Shown: positions 1 to 8,659, counted from the stretch's first letter. The stretch is 64,000 bases of DNA from Pseudonocardia sp. TRM90224 (GCF_021245725.1 NZ_JAJGSX010000016.1:62001-126000); one strand, 5' to 3'. The notes: a model not told the origin generated them from the letters alone. Made by a program: numbers and translations.

Positions 1-923
1 GGCTGGCGAAGGCGCTGCGCACGGTGCCGGTGGTGCGCGAGTTGGCCAGGGTCGCGGCGAAGGTCGCGGCCCCGAACGCGTGGATCGTCGACTTCACCAA
101 CCCGGTCGGCATCGTCACCAGGGCGCTGCTCGACGACGGGCACCGCGCGGTCGGGCTCTGCAACGTCGCGATCCACCTGGCCCGCCGGTTCGCCGCGATG
201 CTCGACGTCGAGCCCGAGCGGGTGGAGCTCGACCACGTGGGCCTCAACCACCTCACGTGGGAGCGTGCGGTGGTGGTCGACGGCGTCGACCGGCTCCCGG
301 AGCTGCTCGACTCGCGGCTGGCGGAGATCGCCGGTGAGGTGAACCTCCCGCCCGCCGTGCTCGCGATGTCGGGCACCGTCCCGTCGTACTACCTGCGCTA
401 CTTCTACAGCCACGACCTCGTGCTGGAGGAGCAGCTGGCCGGCGACATCCGCGGTCAGAAGGTCGCCGACATCGAGACCGAGCTGCTCAAGCTCTACGCA
501 GACCCCGCGCTCGACACCAAGCCGGAGCTGCTCACGCAGCGCGGCGGGGCGTTCTACGCGGAGGCGGCCGTCGGGCTGATCGCGTCGCTCAGCGGCGCGC
601 CCGGCCTGCACTCCGCGAACGTCCGCAACAACGGGACGCTGCCGTTCCTCTCCGCCGAGACCGTGATCGAGACGACATGTTCAGTGGATGTCGACGGTGC
701 CGTTCCGCGCGCGACCGCGCCGCTCACGCCGGAGCAGCGCGGGCTGGTCGCGCACGTCTCTGCGTACGAGGAGCTGGCGCTGGAGGCGGCGATCCACGGT
801 GGGCGCGAGCGCGTGTACCGGGCGCTGCTGGCGCACCCGCTCATCGGCCAGCACAAGCAGGCCGACCGGCTGACCGACCTGCTGATCGCGGCGAACGTCG
901 ACCACCTGCCGTGGGCCCGGTGA
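1..923 (+). CDS. 6-phospho-beta-glucosidase, GH4 family (5' end outside window)
   Basis: The C-terminal ~306 residues of a family 4 glycoside hydrolase. The frame is open from base 3 with no stop, so the gene enters from the left; full-length members have about 420-450 residues and the N-terminal Rossmann segment is missing here. GH4 enzymes cleave phosphorylated glycosides in the cytosol by an NAD+ and divalent-metal dependent redox mechanism. Visible family motifs are TNPVGIVTRA, GLCN (metal-ligand Cys) and LNHLTW (metal-ligand His). The stop overlaps the start of the sugar-kinase gene by 4 bases, so the two are probably translationally coupled and serve the same carbohydrate pathway. The exact substrate cannot be read from the sequence. 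Confidence 0.88.
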   Translation, partial: LAKALRTVPVVRELARVAAKVAAPNAWIVDFTNPVGIVTRALLDDGHRAVGLCNVAIHLARRFAAMLDVEPERVELDHVGLNHLTWERAVVVDGVDRLPELLDSRLAEIAGEVNLPPAVLAMSGTVPSYYLRYFYSHDLVLEEQLAGDIRGQKVADIETELLKLYADPALDTKPELLTQRGGAFYAEAAVGLIASLSGAPGLHSANVRNNGTLPFLSAETVIETTCSVDVDGAVPRATAPLTPEQRGLVAHVSAYEELALEAAIHGGRERVYRALLAHPLIGQHKQADRLTDLLIAANVDHLPWAR

Positions 924-1954
924 GCGAGCTCGCGAGCGGGCGGTCGGCACGGCCCGAGGTGTTCCTGGCGATCGACGGGGGCAACTCCAAGACCGACGTC
1001 GTGCTGGCCGACACGGCCGGCACGGTGCTCGGGTACGCGCGCGGTCCCGGCAGCTCACCGCACGACCTGACGGTCGCCGGATCGGCCGAGCTGCTCGATG
1101 AACTGGTCCGCAAGGCGGTCGGCGAGGTACCGCTGCCGGTGGACCGGGCGGAGGTGTTCCTGGCCGGCGCCGACCTCCCGATCGAGGTCGAGTCGCTCAC
1201 CACCGCGCTCGGCGCGCTCGGCTGGGCGCGTGAGCTGGTCGTCGACAACGACACGTTCGCGCTGATGCGGGCCGGTCTCGACGCGGACGCCGACGACCCT
1301 GCCGACGATGGCGACGGGGTCGCGGGCGCGGTCGCCGTCGTGTGCGGCGCGGGGATCAACTGCGTCGGGCGGACGTCCGACGGGCGCTCGGCGCGGTTCC
1401 CCTCGCTCGGGCACATCTCGGGCGACTGGGGCGGCGGCGACCACATCGCGTCGCTCGCGCTGTGGCACGCGGCGCGCGGCGAGGACGGGCGGGCGGCGCC
1501 CACCGGCCTCGCGCAGGCCGTCGCGGCGCACTTCGGCATGCGCACCGTCGAGGACGTAAGCATCGCGCTGCACCTCGGCGGGATCGAACCGGACCGGGTC
1601 GGGGAGCTGTGCCCCGTCCTGTTCGCCGTCGCGGCCCGGGGCGACGCGGTTGCACTCGGGGTGGTCGACCTGCTCGCCGACGAGATCGTCGCCATGGCCC
1701 GGGTGGCGATCACCCGGCTGGAGCTGGAGGGCACGGACGTCCCGGTCGTTTTGGGCGGTGGTCTCCTGCGCGCGGGTTGGCCGTTGCTCTCGGCGCGGGT
1801 GGTCGCGGGCCTGCAGGCGGTGGCGCCGCTGGTGCGTCCCCGGCTGGTCGACGAACCGCCGGTGGTCGGTGCCGTCCTCTCCGTGCTCGACGCGCTGGCC
1901 GCGCCGGCCGACGTCCACGCGAAGCTGCGGGCCGCCGTCCACGACACGGTCTGA
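920..1954 (+). CDS. BadF/BadG-type ATPase, N-acetylglucosamine-kinase-like
   Basis: A 344-residue member of the BadF/BadG/BcrA/BcrD ASKHA superfamily, the group that includes eukaryotic-type N-acetylglucosamine kinase. The N-terminus carries the phosphate-1 loop, AIDGGNSKTDVVLAD. The centre has VCGAGINCVG followed by SLGHISGDWGGGDHIA, the GSGW-like region of this family, and near the end is VPVVLGGGLL. I chose the GTG at 920 because it overlaps the preceding stop (GTGA). Coupling to the GH4 gene suggests phosphorylation of an amino sugar or a related sugar released in the cell; this is inferred from context. Confidence 0.85.
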   Translation: MSELASGRSARPEVFLAIDGGNSKTDVVLADTAGTVLGYARGPGSSPHDLTVAGSAELLDELVRKAVGEVPLPVDRAEVFLAGADLPIEVESLTTALGALGWARELVVDNDTFALMRAGLDADADDPADDGDGVAGAVAVVCGAGINCVGRTSDGRSARFPSLGHISGDWGGGDHIASLALWHAARGEDGRAAPTGLAQAVAAHFGMRTVEDVSIALHLGGIEPDRVGELCPVLFAVAARGDAVALGVVDLLADEIVAMARVAITRLELEGTDVPVVLGGGLLRAGWPLLSARVVAGLQAVAPLVRPRLVDEPPVVGAVLSVLDALAAPADVHAKLRAAVHDTV

Positions 1955-2033
1955 CCCCGAACTCCCCCACCGTTTTGTGCACTTGCGCGCCTATTCGGCG
2001 CGCAAGTGCCGTAAACGGTGGGGAGGTTCGGGG
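1955..2033. repeat. Palindromic element family A, copy 1
   Basis: A ~79-base imperfect palindrome that starts at the base after the kinase stop codon. The left arm begins CCCCGAAC, runs through CCCACCGTTT and ends ACTTGCGCGCC. After a 5-base loop (tattc) the right arm repeats these in reverse. Two further copies of the same sequence are at 29575-29641 and 54312-54380. It could act as a terminator or mRNA-end structure between the convergent kinase and the small sigma-like gene, whose last codons lie inside it. Confidence 0.85.
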
Positions 2034-2233
2034 TCCATGAGGACGGCGAGCTTCATCTCGGCCACCGTGAGCAGCGGGTCGACCGCTTCGGGCTCGAGGT
2101 GGAGGCACTCGGCGATGAGCATCCGGTCGAGGCCGGCGTCCCGCAGGCGCAGCGCGAGCGAGTAGGTCGGCGGCAGCCGGGAGAGCGCCGCGGCCAACAC
2201 CGCTCGGTCGCCGAAGTGCGTGACGTCGCCCAT
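1991..2233 (-). CDS. Small sigma-70 region 4-like protein
   Basis: An 80-residue protein whose central part (LSRLPPTYSLALRLRDAGL, then LIAECLHLEPEAVDPLLTVA) reads like the helix-turn-helix of sigma-factor region 4 or a related small regulator. No region 2 is present. The ATG start is clear. The C-terminal tail (about 15 residues, Arg/His rich) and the stop codon lie inside palindrome A, so the native 3' end may have been replaced when the element arrived. It is convergent with the sugar kinase. Function unknown. Confidence 0.55.
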   Translation of the reverse strand: MGDVTHFGDRAVLAAALSRLPPTYSLALRLRDAGLDRMLIAECLHLEPEAVDPLLTVAEMKLAVLMDPEPPHRLRHLRAE

Positions 2234-2380
2234 CGGCAGATCGTGCGATGCCGTGGCGGGCGGGTCGCGCGTACCGCACTACTCGAAGTGTGCTGACCCA
2301 CTCAGGCCGTGGGGCTGCCTTCCCAGAAGGTAGGTGCTGGCCTTGATGCTTCGCGGAGCAAGCAGGCCGATGCTCGACGG

Positions 2381-4996
2381 GTGACCGGATTCGGGCTCGG
2401 ACGCACGTGGCCGCTGGTCGGCAGGGATGCCGAACTGGGGTTCGTCGTGCACGGGCTGCGCGGACGCGGCACGCCCCACGGTGTTGTGCTGGCCGGCGCC
2501 GCGGGCGTCGGGAAGACGCGCCTCGCCCGCGAGGTGCTGGCCGCCGCCGGCAGGACGACGACGCGCTGGGTGGTCGCGACGGACTCGGCGCGGGCCGTCC
2601 CGCTCGGCTGCTTCGCGCACCTGCTGCGCTCCGCCGTCGTCGCCGGCCCCGGCATGATCGCCCGCGCGGCCGACGACCTGCTCGCCGAGGCGCCCGGCCT
2701 CGTGATCGGGGTGGACGACGCGCACTTCCTCGACGACACCTCGGCCGCGCTCGTCCACCACCTCGCCGCCGAACGCGGTGTCCCGACCGTGGTGACGCTG
2801 CGCAGCGGCGAGCGAGCCCCCGACGCCGTCACCGCGCTGTGGAAGGACGGCCACCTGCTCCGGCTCGACCTGCAGGCGCTCTCGACCGAGGACACCGGCG
2901 CGCTGCTCGCCGAGGTGCTCGGCGGGCCGGTCGAGGCCAGCACCGTGCAGCGGCTCTGGGACGTCACCGCCGGCAACGCCCTCTACCTGCGCCACCTCGT
3001 CGAAGGTGAGCTCGACGCCGGACGGTTGCGCCGGACGATCGGGGTATGGCAGTGGCGTGGTGACCTCGCCCTGCCGCCGCCGCTGCGCGAGCTCGTCGAC
3101 GCCAGCATCGGGCAGCTCCCGGAGGCCGTGCGCCATGCCGTCGAGCTGGTGTCGCTGGGCGAGCCGATCGGGGTCCGGCTGCTCACCGGGCTCGTCGACC
3201 CCGAGGCGTTGGACGAGGCCGAGCGCCGCAAGCTCGTCAGTGTCACCGTCGAGGGCGCCCGCACCGAGGTGCGGATCGCGCACCCGCTGCACGGTGAGGC
3301 GGTCCGCGAAGCGCTCTCGACGTTGCGCGCCCGCAGGCTGCGCGGGCAGCTGGCCGGCGCGCTGGCCGCCACCGGCTGCCGTCGCACCGGCGACCTGCTG
3401 CGGCTCGCCGACCTCATGCTGGGCAGCGACCGCCCCGCCGACGCCCGGCTGCTCGCCGACGCCGCCGTCGAGGCGAACCGGCTCGGCGCGATCCCGCTGG
3501 CCGAGCGGCTCTCCCGGGCCGCCAGCACCGCGGGCACGTGCTTCGAGTCGGAGCTGATGCTCGGCTACGCGCACGGGTGGCAGGGCAGGGCGGGCGCCTC
3601 CGCCGAGCGGCTGGCGGCGGCGACCGCGCTGGCCAGCACCCCCGAACAGCACGTCCGCGCCACGATCGCGCAGGCCAGCCTGCAGTGGTGGGGCCTCGGC
3701 GACGGACCGGCCGCAGTCACGACGTTGGAGGCCGGGCTGCGCAAGGCGGTCGGCGAGCCGCTGCGCGACGAGCTGCGTGCCGTGCTGGCGGTCCTCGCCA
3801 TGCACGACGGCCGGACCGCCGACGCCGCACGCGAGGCCCGCGCGGTGCTGGAGGCCCCGGCCGTGACCCCGCGCGCCGCGACGTTCGCCGGCAACGCGCT
3901 CACCGTCGCCTCCGCGATGCTCGGCCGGCCCGACGACGCCGTCGCGGCCGTCGGGCCCGCGCTCGACGCGTCCGGCAGCCTCCCCGAGACGGCCGTCCTG
4001 CGCGCCGGGATCTGGTGGGGGCACCTGCTCGCGCTGCGGCTCGCCGGGCGCCTCGACGAGGCCGCCGCCGTCGCCGACCGGTACGTCGCCGACGCGGGGG
4101 AGAGCCCGCTGATGCGGTGCAAGGCGCTCGTCTACCGGGCGGGCGTGCAGCTCGACCAGGGCCGGATCGACGCCGTGCCGGCCACGATGCGGGAGACCGT
4201 CGCGTGCCTCGACGGCAGCGACCCGGCCGACTGGACGTTCTTCTGCCACCTCGCGCTGGCCACCGCGCTGGGCATGGCGGGCGACGCGACCGGCGCCGGC
4301 ATCGCGGCGCAGGCAGCGCGCACGCGGTTCCGCCCGACCGTCGCGATGGTCGAGTCGGAGCTGCGGCTGGCCGAGGCCTGGGTGGCCGCGGCGGAGGGGG
4401 CGCTCACCGAGGCCGTCGCCGCCGCCCACGACGCGGCCGCGCTCGCCGCCGACGGTGAGCGGGCCGCAACAGAGGTGGTGGCGCTGCACACCGCGGTCTG
4501 CTTCGGCGACCGCACCGTCGCGCCGCGGCTCGCCGAGCTGGCCGGTCGCATCGGCACCCCGCGCGCCCTCGCCGCCGCCCACCACGCCGCCGCGCTGGCC
4601 GCCGGCGATGCGGCCGGCCTCGACGCCGCGGCGGGCGAGCTGCTCGACATCGGCGCGGTCCTGCTCGCCGCCGACGCCACCGCGCAGGCCGCACTGGCCT
4701 ACGGCCGGGCCGGCAGGCGTGGCGCGTCGGCGTCGGTCGCGGCCCGGGCCAACTGCCTCGCGGAGCGCTGCCCCGGCGCCCGGACACCCGCGCTGCGTGC
4801 GATTGCCCGCCCGCTGCCGATCACCACGAGGGAGCGCGAGATCGCCTCGCTGATCGCACGTGGACTGTCCAACCAGGCCATAGCCGAGCGGCTGTTCGTC
4901 TCCGTGCGGACGGTGGAGGGCCACATCTACCGCGCCTGCACGAAGCTCGACGTGACCGACCGCGCAGCCCTGGCGTCACTCGTCTCGGTCGCCTAG
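2381..4996 (+). CDS. LuxR-family regulator with N-terminal AAA ATPase (LAL type)
   Basis: About 871 residues. An N-terminal STAND/AAA ATPase has Walker A GAAGVGKT (near residue 39) and a Walker B-like VIGVDDAHFLDD. It is followed by a long Ala-rich helical, TPR-like middle and a C-terminal LuxR helix-turn-helix (LTTREREIASLIARGLSNQ, then VSVRTVEGH) in the last 60 residues. Large LAL regulators sense a small ligand and activate transcription. The GTG at 2381 gives a family-like N-terminus; an in-frame GTG at 2309 would add 24 atypical residues. No target can be assigned from the neighbours. Confidence 0.88.
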   Translation: MTGFGLGRTWPLVGRDAELGFVVHGLRGRGTPHGVVLAGAAGVGKTRLAREVLAAAGRTTTRWVVATDSARAVPLGCFAHLLRSAVVAGPGMIARAADDLLAEAPGLVIGVDDAHFLDDTSAALVHHLAAERGVPTVVTLRSGERAPDAVTALWKDGHLLRLDLQALSTEDTGALLAEVLGGPVEASTVQRLWDVTAGNALYLRHLVEGELDAGRLRRTIGVWQWRGDLALPPPLRELVDASIGQLPEAVRHAVELVSLGEPIGVRLLTGLVDPEALDEAERRKLVSVTVEGARTEVRIAHPLHGEAVREALSTLRARRLRGQLAGALAATGCRRTGDLLRLADLMLGSDRPADARLLADAAVEANRLGAIPLAERLSRAASTAGTCFESELMLGYAHGWQGRAGASAERLAAATALASTPEQHVRATIAQASLQWWGLGDGPAAVTTLEAGLRKAVGEPLRDELRAVLAVLAMHDGRTADAAREARAVLEAPAVTPRAATFAGNALTVASAMLGRPDDAVAAVGPALDASGSLPETAVLRAGIWWGHLLALRLAGRLDEAAAVADRYVADAGESPLMRCKALVYRAGVQLDQGRIDAVPATMRETVACLDGSDPADWTFFCHLALATALGMAGDATGAGIAAQAARTRFRPTVAMVESELRLAEAWVAAAEGALTEAVAAAHDAAALAADGERAATEVVALHTAVCFGDRTVAPRLAELAGRIGTPRALAAAHHAAALAAGDAAGLDAAAGELLDIGAVLLAADATAQAALAYGRAGRRGASASVAARANCLAERCPGARTPALRAIARPLPITTREREIASLIARGLSNQAIAERLFVSVRTVEGHIYRACTKLDVTDRAALASLVSVA

Positions 4997-5002
4997 GGGC
5001 GC

Positions 5003-5151
5003 CCTGAATGACTCGGGCCTACTGCGCGACGCCCAGGCGGCGCCCTCGCTGCGTTGGACGGCCGGACCGATGCAACAGCGGCATCGGCCCGACCGTCCGC
5101 CTTGCGATGACACCACCTGGACGCCGCTCGCTACGGCCGGAGTCATTCAGG
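5003..5151 (-). ncRNA. Candidate structured RNA: 149-base imperfect hairpin
   Basis: The whole interval is one inverted repeat symmetric about base 5077. The arms are ~71 bases each. The outer ends are CCTGAATGACTC and GAGTCATTCAGG, and the apex is CCGATGC/GCATCGG with a 7-base loop. By eye about 55 of 71 positions match with two compensating one-base shifts. Most mismatches are C versus A on the plus strand, which become G-U pairs if the minus strand is transcribed; this is why I give minus strand. It lies between the LuxR regulator and a membrane-protein gene. It could instead be a decayed MITE. Confidence 0.5.
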
Positions 5152-5254
5152 ACCCCCCACCGGGTGAAGTTGTGAAGTCGAGTACCCGACTACCTATGCC
5201 GGGGATCTACAACAGCCTGATCCTGACCCCCACCACCACGGCACTGGAGATCGC

Positions 5255-5707
5255 ATGAGAACGACCTATCGCGTGCTTGCGTACCTGATCGTGTTCCTCG
5301 TGGTCGTGCAGGCCGCGGCCATCGCTTACTTCATCGCGGGTCTCGGCGAATGGATCATGGGCGGTGGCGTGCTCGACGCCGCGACGATGGAGAGCGAGAG
5401 CACGTTCTTCCCCGGACTCATCGGCATCATCATCCACGGCATGAGTGGCACCTACCTGATCCCGGCGGTCGCGCTCGCACTGCTGGTGGTCGCCTTCTTC
5501 GCGCAGGTGCCGCGCGGCGTGATGTGGGCCGGGGTGCTGGTCGGGCTGATCGCCGTGCAGGTGGCGCTCGGCATCGCGCACGTCCCGGTGCTCGCGCTGC
5601 TGCACGGCATCGTCGCGTTGGCCATCCTGGTCGTCGCGCTGATCGCCGCCCGCGCGGCCAGCGGGGCACCTGTCGGGCCCGCCGCCCGCGCGGACGCGGT
5701 CGCCTGA
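5255..5707 (+). CDS. Four-helix integral membrane protein
   Basis: A 150-residue hydrophobic protein with four predicted membrane segments: LAYLIVFLVVVQAAAIAYFI, PAVALALLVVAFFA, MWAGVLVGLIAVQVALGIA and LHGIVALAILVVALIA. The loop after helix 1 is acidic. It ends 3 bases before the multicopper oxidase and is probably co-transcribed with it. I recognise no family motif. The pairing with a copper enzyme suggests a role in the same membrane or periplasmic process, but no function is assigned. Confidence 0.8.
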   Translation: MRTTYRVLAYLIVFLVVVQAAAIAYFIAGLGEWIMGGGVLDAATMESESTFFPGLIGIIIHGMSGTYLIPAVALALLVVAFFAQVPRGVMWAGVLVGLIAVQVALGIAHVPVLALLHGIVALAILVVALIAARAASGAPVGPAARADAVA

Positions 5708-5710
5708 CCC

Positions 5711-7129
5711 GTGCGCGTCCGCCCGCGTTTTGTCATCGCGGTGGGCGCGACCCTCGTCGTTCTGGCACCGCTCGCCTGGCTGCAACAGGCGAGCCTGCTG
5801 CCCGGCTCCTACTCCGTGATGGACATGGGTGTCGTGGACACCGGTGGGGCTGCGCTGGGGCACCACCGGCATGAGGACGGGGTCGGACGCGGAGTCGACA
5901 CGATCGTCGAGACCGCGACCGACCCCGTCGTGCACGTCGAGCTCGCGGCACGCAAGGACGGCGACCGCTACACCCTCAACGGCACCTCACCCGGCCCGGA
6001 GATCCGGGTGGAGCAGGGGCAGCTGGTGGAGGTGCGGCTGGTCAACGAGTCGGTGCCGGACGGCGCGACACTGCACTGGCACGGCGTCGACGTGCCCAAC
6101 TCCGCCGACGGGGTCGCCGGCGTCACCCAGGACGCCGTGCCGGTCGGTGGCAGCTTCACGTACCGGTTCCTGGCCAGGCAGGTCGGCACGTTCTGGTACC
6201 ACTCCCACCAGCTCTCGCACGAGCAGGTGCGCAACGGGCTGCTCGGCGCCATCGTCATCACCCCGCCCGGCGGCGTCGGCGCGACGGACGTGACCGCGCT
6301 CGTGCACATCTACGACGGCACCCGCACCGTCAACGGGCGGGCCGGTGACTCGCCCGCCGCTGTCGGGCCGGGGGAGCGGGTGCGGGTGCGGGTCGTGAAC
6401 ACCGACGAGGGGCCGATGCCGGTCTGGGTGAGCGGGTCGGAGTTCCGGCTCGTCGCGATCGACGGCACAGAGGTACAGGGGCCGACACCGGTCCGGGACG
6501 TCGCGGTGCTGGTGACCGCCGGTGCGCGGGCCGACCTCGAGCTCGTGGTCCCGCCCGGCGGCGCGCGGGTCGAGATGGGCGGATCCGCGGCGCTCGTGCT
6601 CGGCGCTGCGTCGGCGCGCACGTCCAGGCCGGCGCGCACGCTCGACCCGTTGAGCTACGGCACACCCGCCGACATCGGCTTCGACCCGGCCGCGGCGAAC
6701 CGCCGGTTCGACTACGTGATCGGGCGCCGCCCCGGCTTCGTCGACGGCTGGCCCGGCGTGTGGTGGACGATCAACGGCGGGATGTTCCCCGACGTGCCGA
6801 TGTTCGTGGTCGCCGAGGGTGACGTCGTGCGGATGCGCATCGAGAACACGTCCGGCGAGGTGCACCCGATGCACCTGCATGGCCACCACGCCGTCGTGCT
6901 CTCGCACAACGGCGTCGCGGCCACGGGCAGCCCGTGGTGGGTGGACTCGCTCGACGTGCCCGACGGCGAGATGTACGAGGTCGCGTTCCGCGCCGACAAC
7001 CCGGGTATCTGGGTCGACCACTGCCACAACCTGCCGCACGCGGCGGAAGGCCTGATGGCGCACCTCATGTACGAGGGCGTGACCACGCCGTACCGGGTCG
7101 GGCACGAGGCGGGCAACACGCCGGAGTAG
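5711..7129 (+). CDS. Multicopper oxidase, membrane-anchored or secreted
   Basis: A 472-residue multicopper oxidase with all four copper-binding motifs: HWHG (residues 122-125), HSH (164-166), HPMHLHGH (from 385) and HCHNLPHAAEGLM (437-449), the last including the type 1 Cys and axial Met. An uncleaved-looking N-terminal hydrophobic segment (FVIAVGATLVVLAPLAW) suggests export and possible anchoring. A His-rich patch (GHHRHED, near 50) precedes the first cupredoxin domain. These enzymes oxidise phenols or metals (Cu+, Fe2+, Mn2+) with reduction of O2 to water; the substrate is not evident. Start is GTG, 3 bases after the membrane gene. Confidence 0.92.
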   Translation: MRVRPRFVIAVGATLVVLAPLAWLQQASLLPGSYSVMDMGVVDTGGAALGHHRHEDGVGRGVDTIVETATDPVVHVELAARKDGDRYTLNGTSPGPEIRVEQGQLVEVRLVNESVPDGATLHWHGVDVPNSADGVAGVTQDAVPVGGSFTYRFLARQVGTFWYHSHQLSHEQVRNGLLGAIVITPPGGVGATDVTALVHIYDGTRTVNGRAGDSPAAVGPGERVRVRVVNTDEGPMPVWVSGSEFRLVAIDGTEVQGPTPVRDVAVLVTAGARADLELVVPPGGARVEMGGSAALVLGAASARTSRPARTLDPLSYGTPADIGFDPAAANRRFDYVIGRRPGFVDGWPGVWWTINGGMFPDVPMFVVAEGDVVRMRIENTSGEVHPMHLHGHHAVVLSHNGVAATGSPWWVDSLDVPDGEMYEVAFRADNPGIWVDHCHNLPHAAEGLMAHLMYEGVTTPYRVGHEAGNTPE

Positions 7130-7177
7130 GTCCTGGCGAGGTGCGCGCACGGATCCCGGGTGAGGGGCGCATACGTT

Positions 7178-7230
7178 GCCGGGAAAGCCACTTTCCCAGC
7201 GCCACAGGCCGGGAAAGTGGCTTTCCCGGC
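7178..7230. repeat. Palindromic element family D, copy 1
   Basis: Inverted repeat with 20-base arms sharing GGGAAAGCCACTTTCCC / GGGAAAGTGGCTTTCCC, separated by AGCGCCACAGGCC. It sits between convergent genes (multicopper oxidase and TetR regulator). Related copies are at 20320-20378 and 57151-57209, also between convergent genes. Confidence 0.85.
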
Positions 7231-7292
7231 GCCCTCCGCGGCCCCCTCCGCGGCCCCGTTCGCGTACCTCGGTACATGCACGCAACGCCCCG

Positions 7293-7844
7293 TCAGCGGG
7301 CCCGCAGCCCGTCGAGGTGGATGCCGACGAAGCGGCGCCAACCCTGTGGGTCGTCCGACTCCTGGATCACCCGGGACACCGCCCACACCAGCGCTGTCAG
7401 GTCGGACGGGGCGAAGTCGGCGCGCAGCGCACCGGCCGTCTTCGCCCGCTCGATGATCGTCTCGACGTGGTCGAACCCCATGCACTCCGCGGCGGGGTCG
7501 ATCGTGCCTGGCGGCTTGCGGGCCACCGCGTCGTTCAGGGTGCGGTCGTTGGCCTGCAGCGCGAAGAGCCCCTCGACGAAGGACACGAAGCCCCGCCACG
7601 GGTCGGCGTCGGCGAGCGCGGCCTCGGCGATCGGGCCGAGCGGGGAGAGCCGGTCGGGGAATATCGCCCCGATCAGGGCCGCGCGCTGCGGGAAGTGGTT
7701 GTAGAGCGTTCCGATGCTCACGCCTGCCCTGCGCGCGATGTCCTCCAGCGGCGTGTCGAGTCCGTGCTCGGCGAACGCGTCGGCGGCCGCGACGAGGAGC
7801 TTGTCGCGGTTGCGCGCTGCGTCGGCGCGGAGCGGGCGGGCCAC
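7293..7844 (-). CDS. TetR-family transcriptional regulator
   Basis: A 183-residue TetR repressor. The N-terminal helix-turn-helix is clear (AFAEHGLDTPLEDIARRAGV, then SIGTLYNHFPQRAALI); the C-terminal ligand domain is variable as usual. It is divergent from an SDR gene. The GTG start has TAGAAT (minus strand, 7851-7856) 6 bases upstream and no Shine-Dalgarno, which suggests a leaderless mRNA. Inverted repeats between the two genes are its probable operators, so it likely represses itself and the SDR gene. Confidence 0.92.
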   Translation of the reverse strand: MARPLRADAARNRDKLLVAAADAFAEHGLDTPLEDIARRAGVSIGTLYNHFPQRAALIGAIFPDRLSPLGPIAEAALADADPWRGFVSFVEGLFALQANDRTLNDAVARKPPGTIDPAAECMGFDHVETIIERAKTAGALRADFAPSDLTALVWAVSRVIQESDDPQGWRRFVGIHLDGLRAR

Positions 7845-7862
7845 ACGTCCATTCTACGTATC

Positions 7863-7920
7863 TTGAGGGTCGCCTCAACTTCGTGCTAGCGTCAGACGAA
7901 GTTGAGGATGACCTCAACTT
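7863..7920. promoter_or_regulatory. Probable TetR operators in the divergent tetR/SDR region
   Basis: Two inverted repeats with 4-base spacers: TTGAGG-N4-CCTCAA at 7863-7878 and the longer AAGTTGAGG-N4-CCTCAACTT at 7899-7920. A possible SDR promoter overlaps them: TTGAGG (7863-7868) and TAGCGT (7887-7892), 18 bases apart. The spacing and position are typical for a TetR regulator controlling a divergent gene pair; binding is inferred. Confidence 0.65.
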
Positions 7921-7941
7921 ATTCGAGTTCGAGGAGTGAAC

Positions 7942-8658
7942 GTGTCCGATCGCAAGACGGCCGTGGTGCTGGGTGTCGGCCCCGGCCTCGGGATGTCCAT
8001 CGCGCAGCGCTTCGGCAAGGAGGGGTACGCGGTCGCGGTCGTGTCCCGCAGCGCCGACCGGCACGCCGGTTACGTGGGCGAACTCGCCGCCAACGGGATC
8101 GAGGCGGCGGCATTCGTCGCCGACGTGAACGACCCCGCGCAGCTGCGCTCGGCGCTGGACGCGATCGACGACCGGTTCGGCGGGATCGACGTCGTCTACT
8201 TCGGCCCGGCCGGCACCGGCGGGTTCCCGAAGGACCTCACCACCATCACCGTCGACGACGTGCGGGTGGCGATGGACATCGTCTACCCGGCGGTCGACAC
8301 CGTGTCGGTGGTGCTGCCCCGCATGCTCGAACGCGGCGCAGGCGCGCTGCTGTTCGGGGGCGGGATCAGCGGGCAGATCCCGATGCCGATGCTCGGGCAG
8401 CTCGTGCTGCCGTCCGCAGCGTTGCGCCAGTATGTCCTCACGCTGCACGAGGTGCTGGCCCCGAAGGGCGTCTACGCCGGGATCCTCACGATCGGCGGCG
8501 TCGTCGAGCGCGGTGACATCCACACGATGATCAGCGGCGCGCCGGAGCGCTTCGGCAACCTGGCCGGCCACACCCTGAACCCCGACGAGATCGCCGATGA
8601 GGCGTGGGCGCTGTTCACCGACCGCAAGGGCGCCGAAGCCACGTTCTCGGCGCTGTAA
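7942..8658 (+). CDS. SDR-family protein lacking the catalytic Tyr-Lys pair
   Basis: A ~238-residue short-chain dehydrogenase/reductase fold. The cofactor motif GVGPGLGMSIAQRF and DVNDP are present. Where canonical members have YxxxK, this protein has LVLPSAALRQYV, so Tyr is Leu and Lys is Ser. It may therefore bind NAD(P)H without standard oxidoreductase activity, or use another mechanism. Start chosen at GTG 7942 because GAGGAG lies 5 bases upstream; GTG 7936 would overlap that site. It is controlled from the operator region shared with the TetR gene. Family D and B palindromes flank the regulator/SDR pair. Confidence 0.85.
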   Translation: MSDRKTAVVLGVGPGLGMSIAQRFGKEGYAVAVVSRSADRHAGYVGELAANGIEAAAFVADVNDPAQLRSALDAIDDRFGGIDVVYFGPAGTGGFPKDLTTITVDDVRVAMDIVYPAVDTVSVVLPRMLERGAGALLFGGGISGQIPMPMLGQLVLPSAALRQYVLTLHEVLAPKGVYAGILTIGGVVERGDIHTMISGAPERFGNLAGHTLNPDEIADEAWALFTDRKGAEATFSAL

Positions 8659-8659
8659 A

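Noticed and set aside
2279..4924. 881-codon open frame on the minus strand
   Set aside because: It runs opposite a clear LuxR-type ATPase gene; its composition (Gly, Arg, Gln, His rich, no motifs) is that of a shadow frame in high-GC DNA.
5070..5258. 62-codon frame between the LuxR gene and the membrane protein
   Set aside because: It starts inside the long hairpin, has no family-like content and no ribosome site; the hairpin explains the sequence better.
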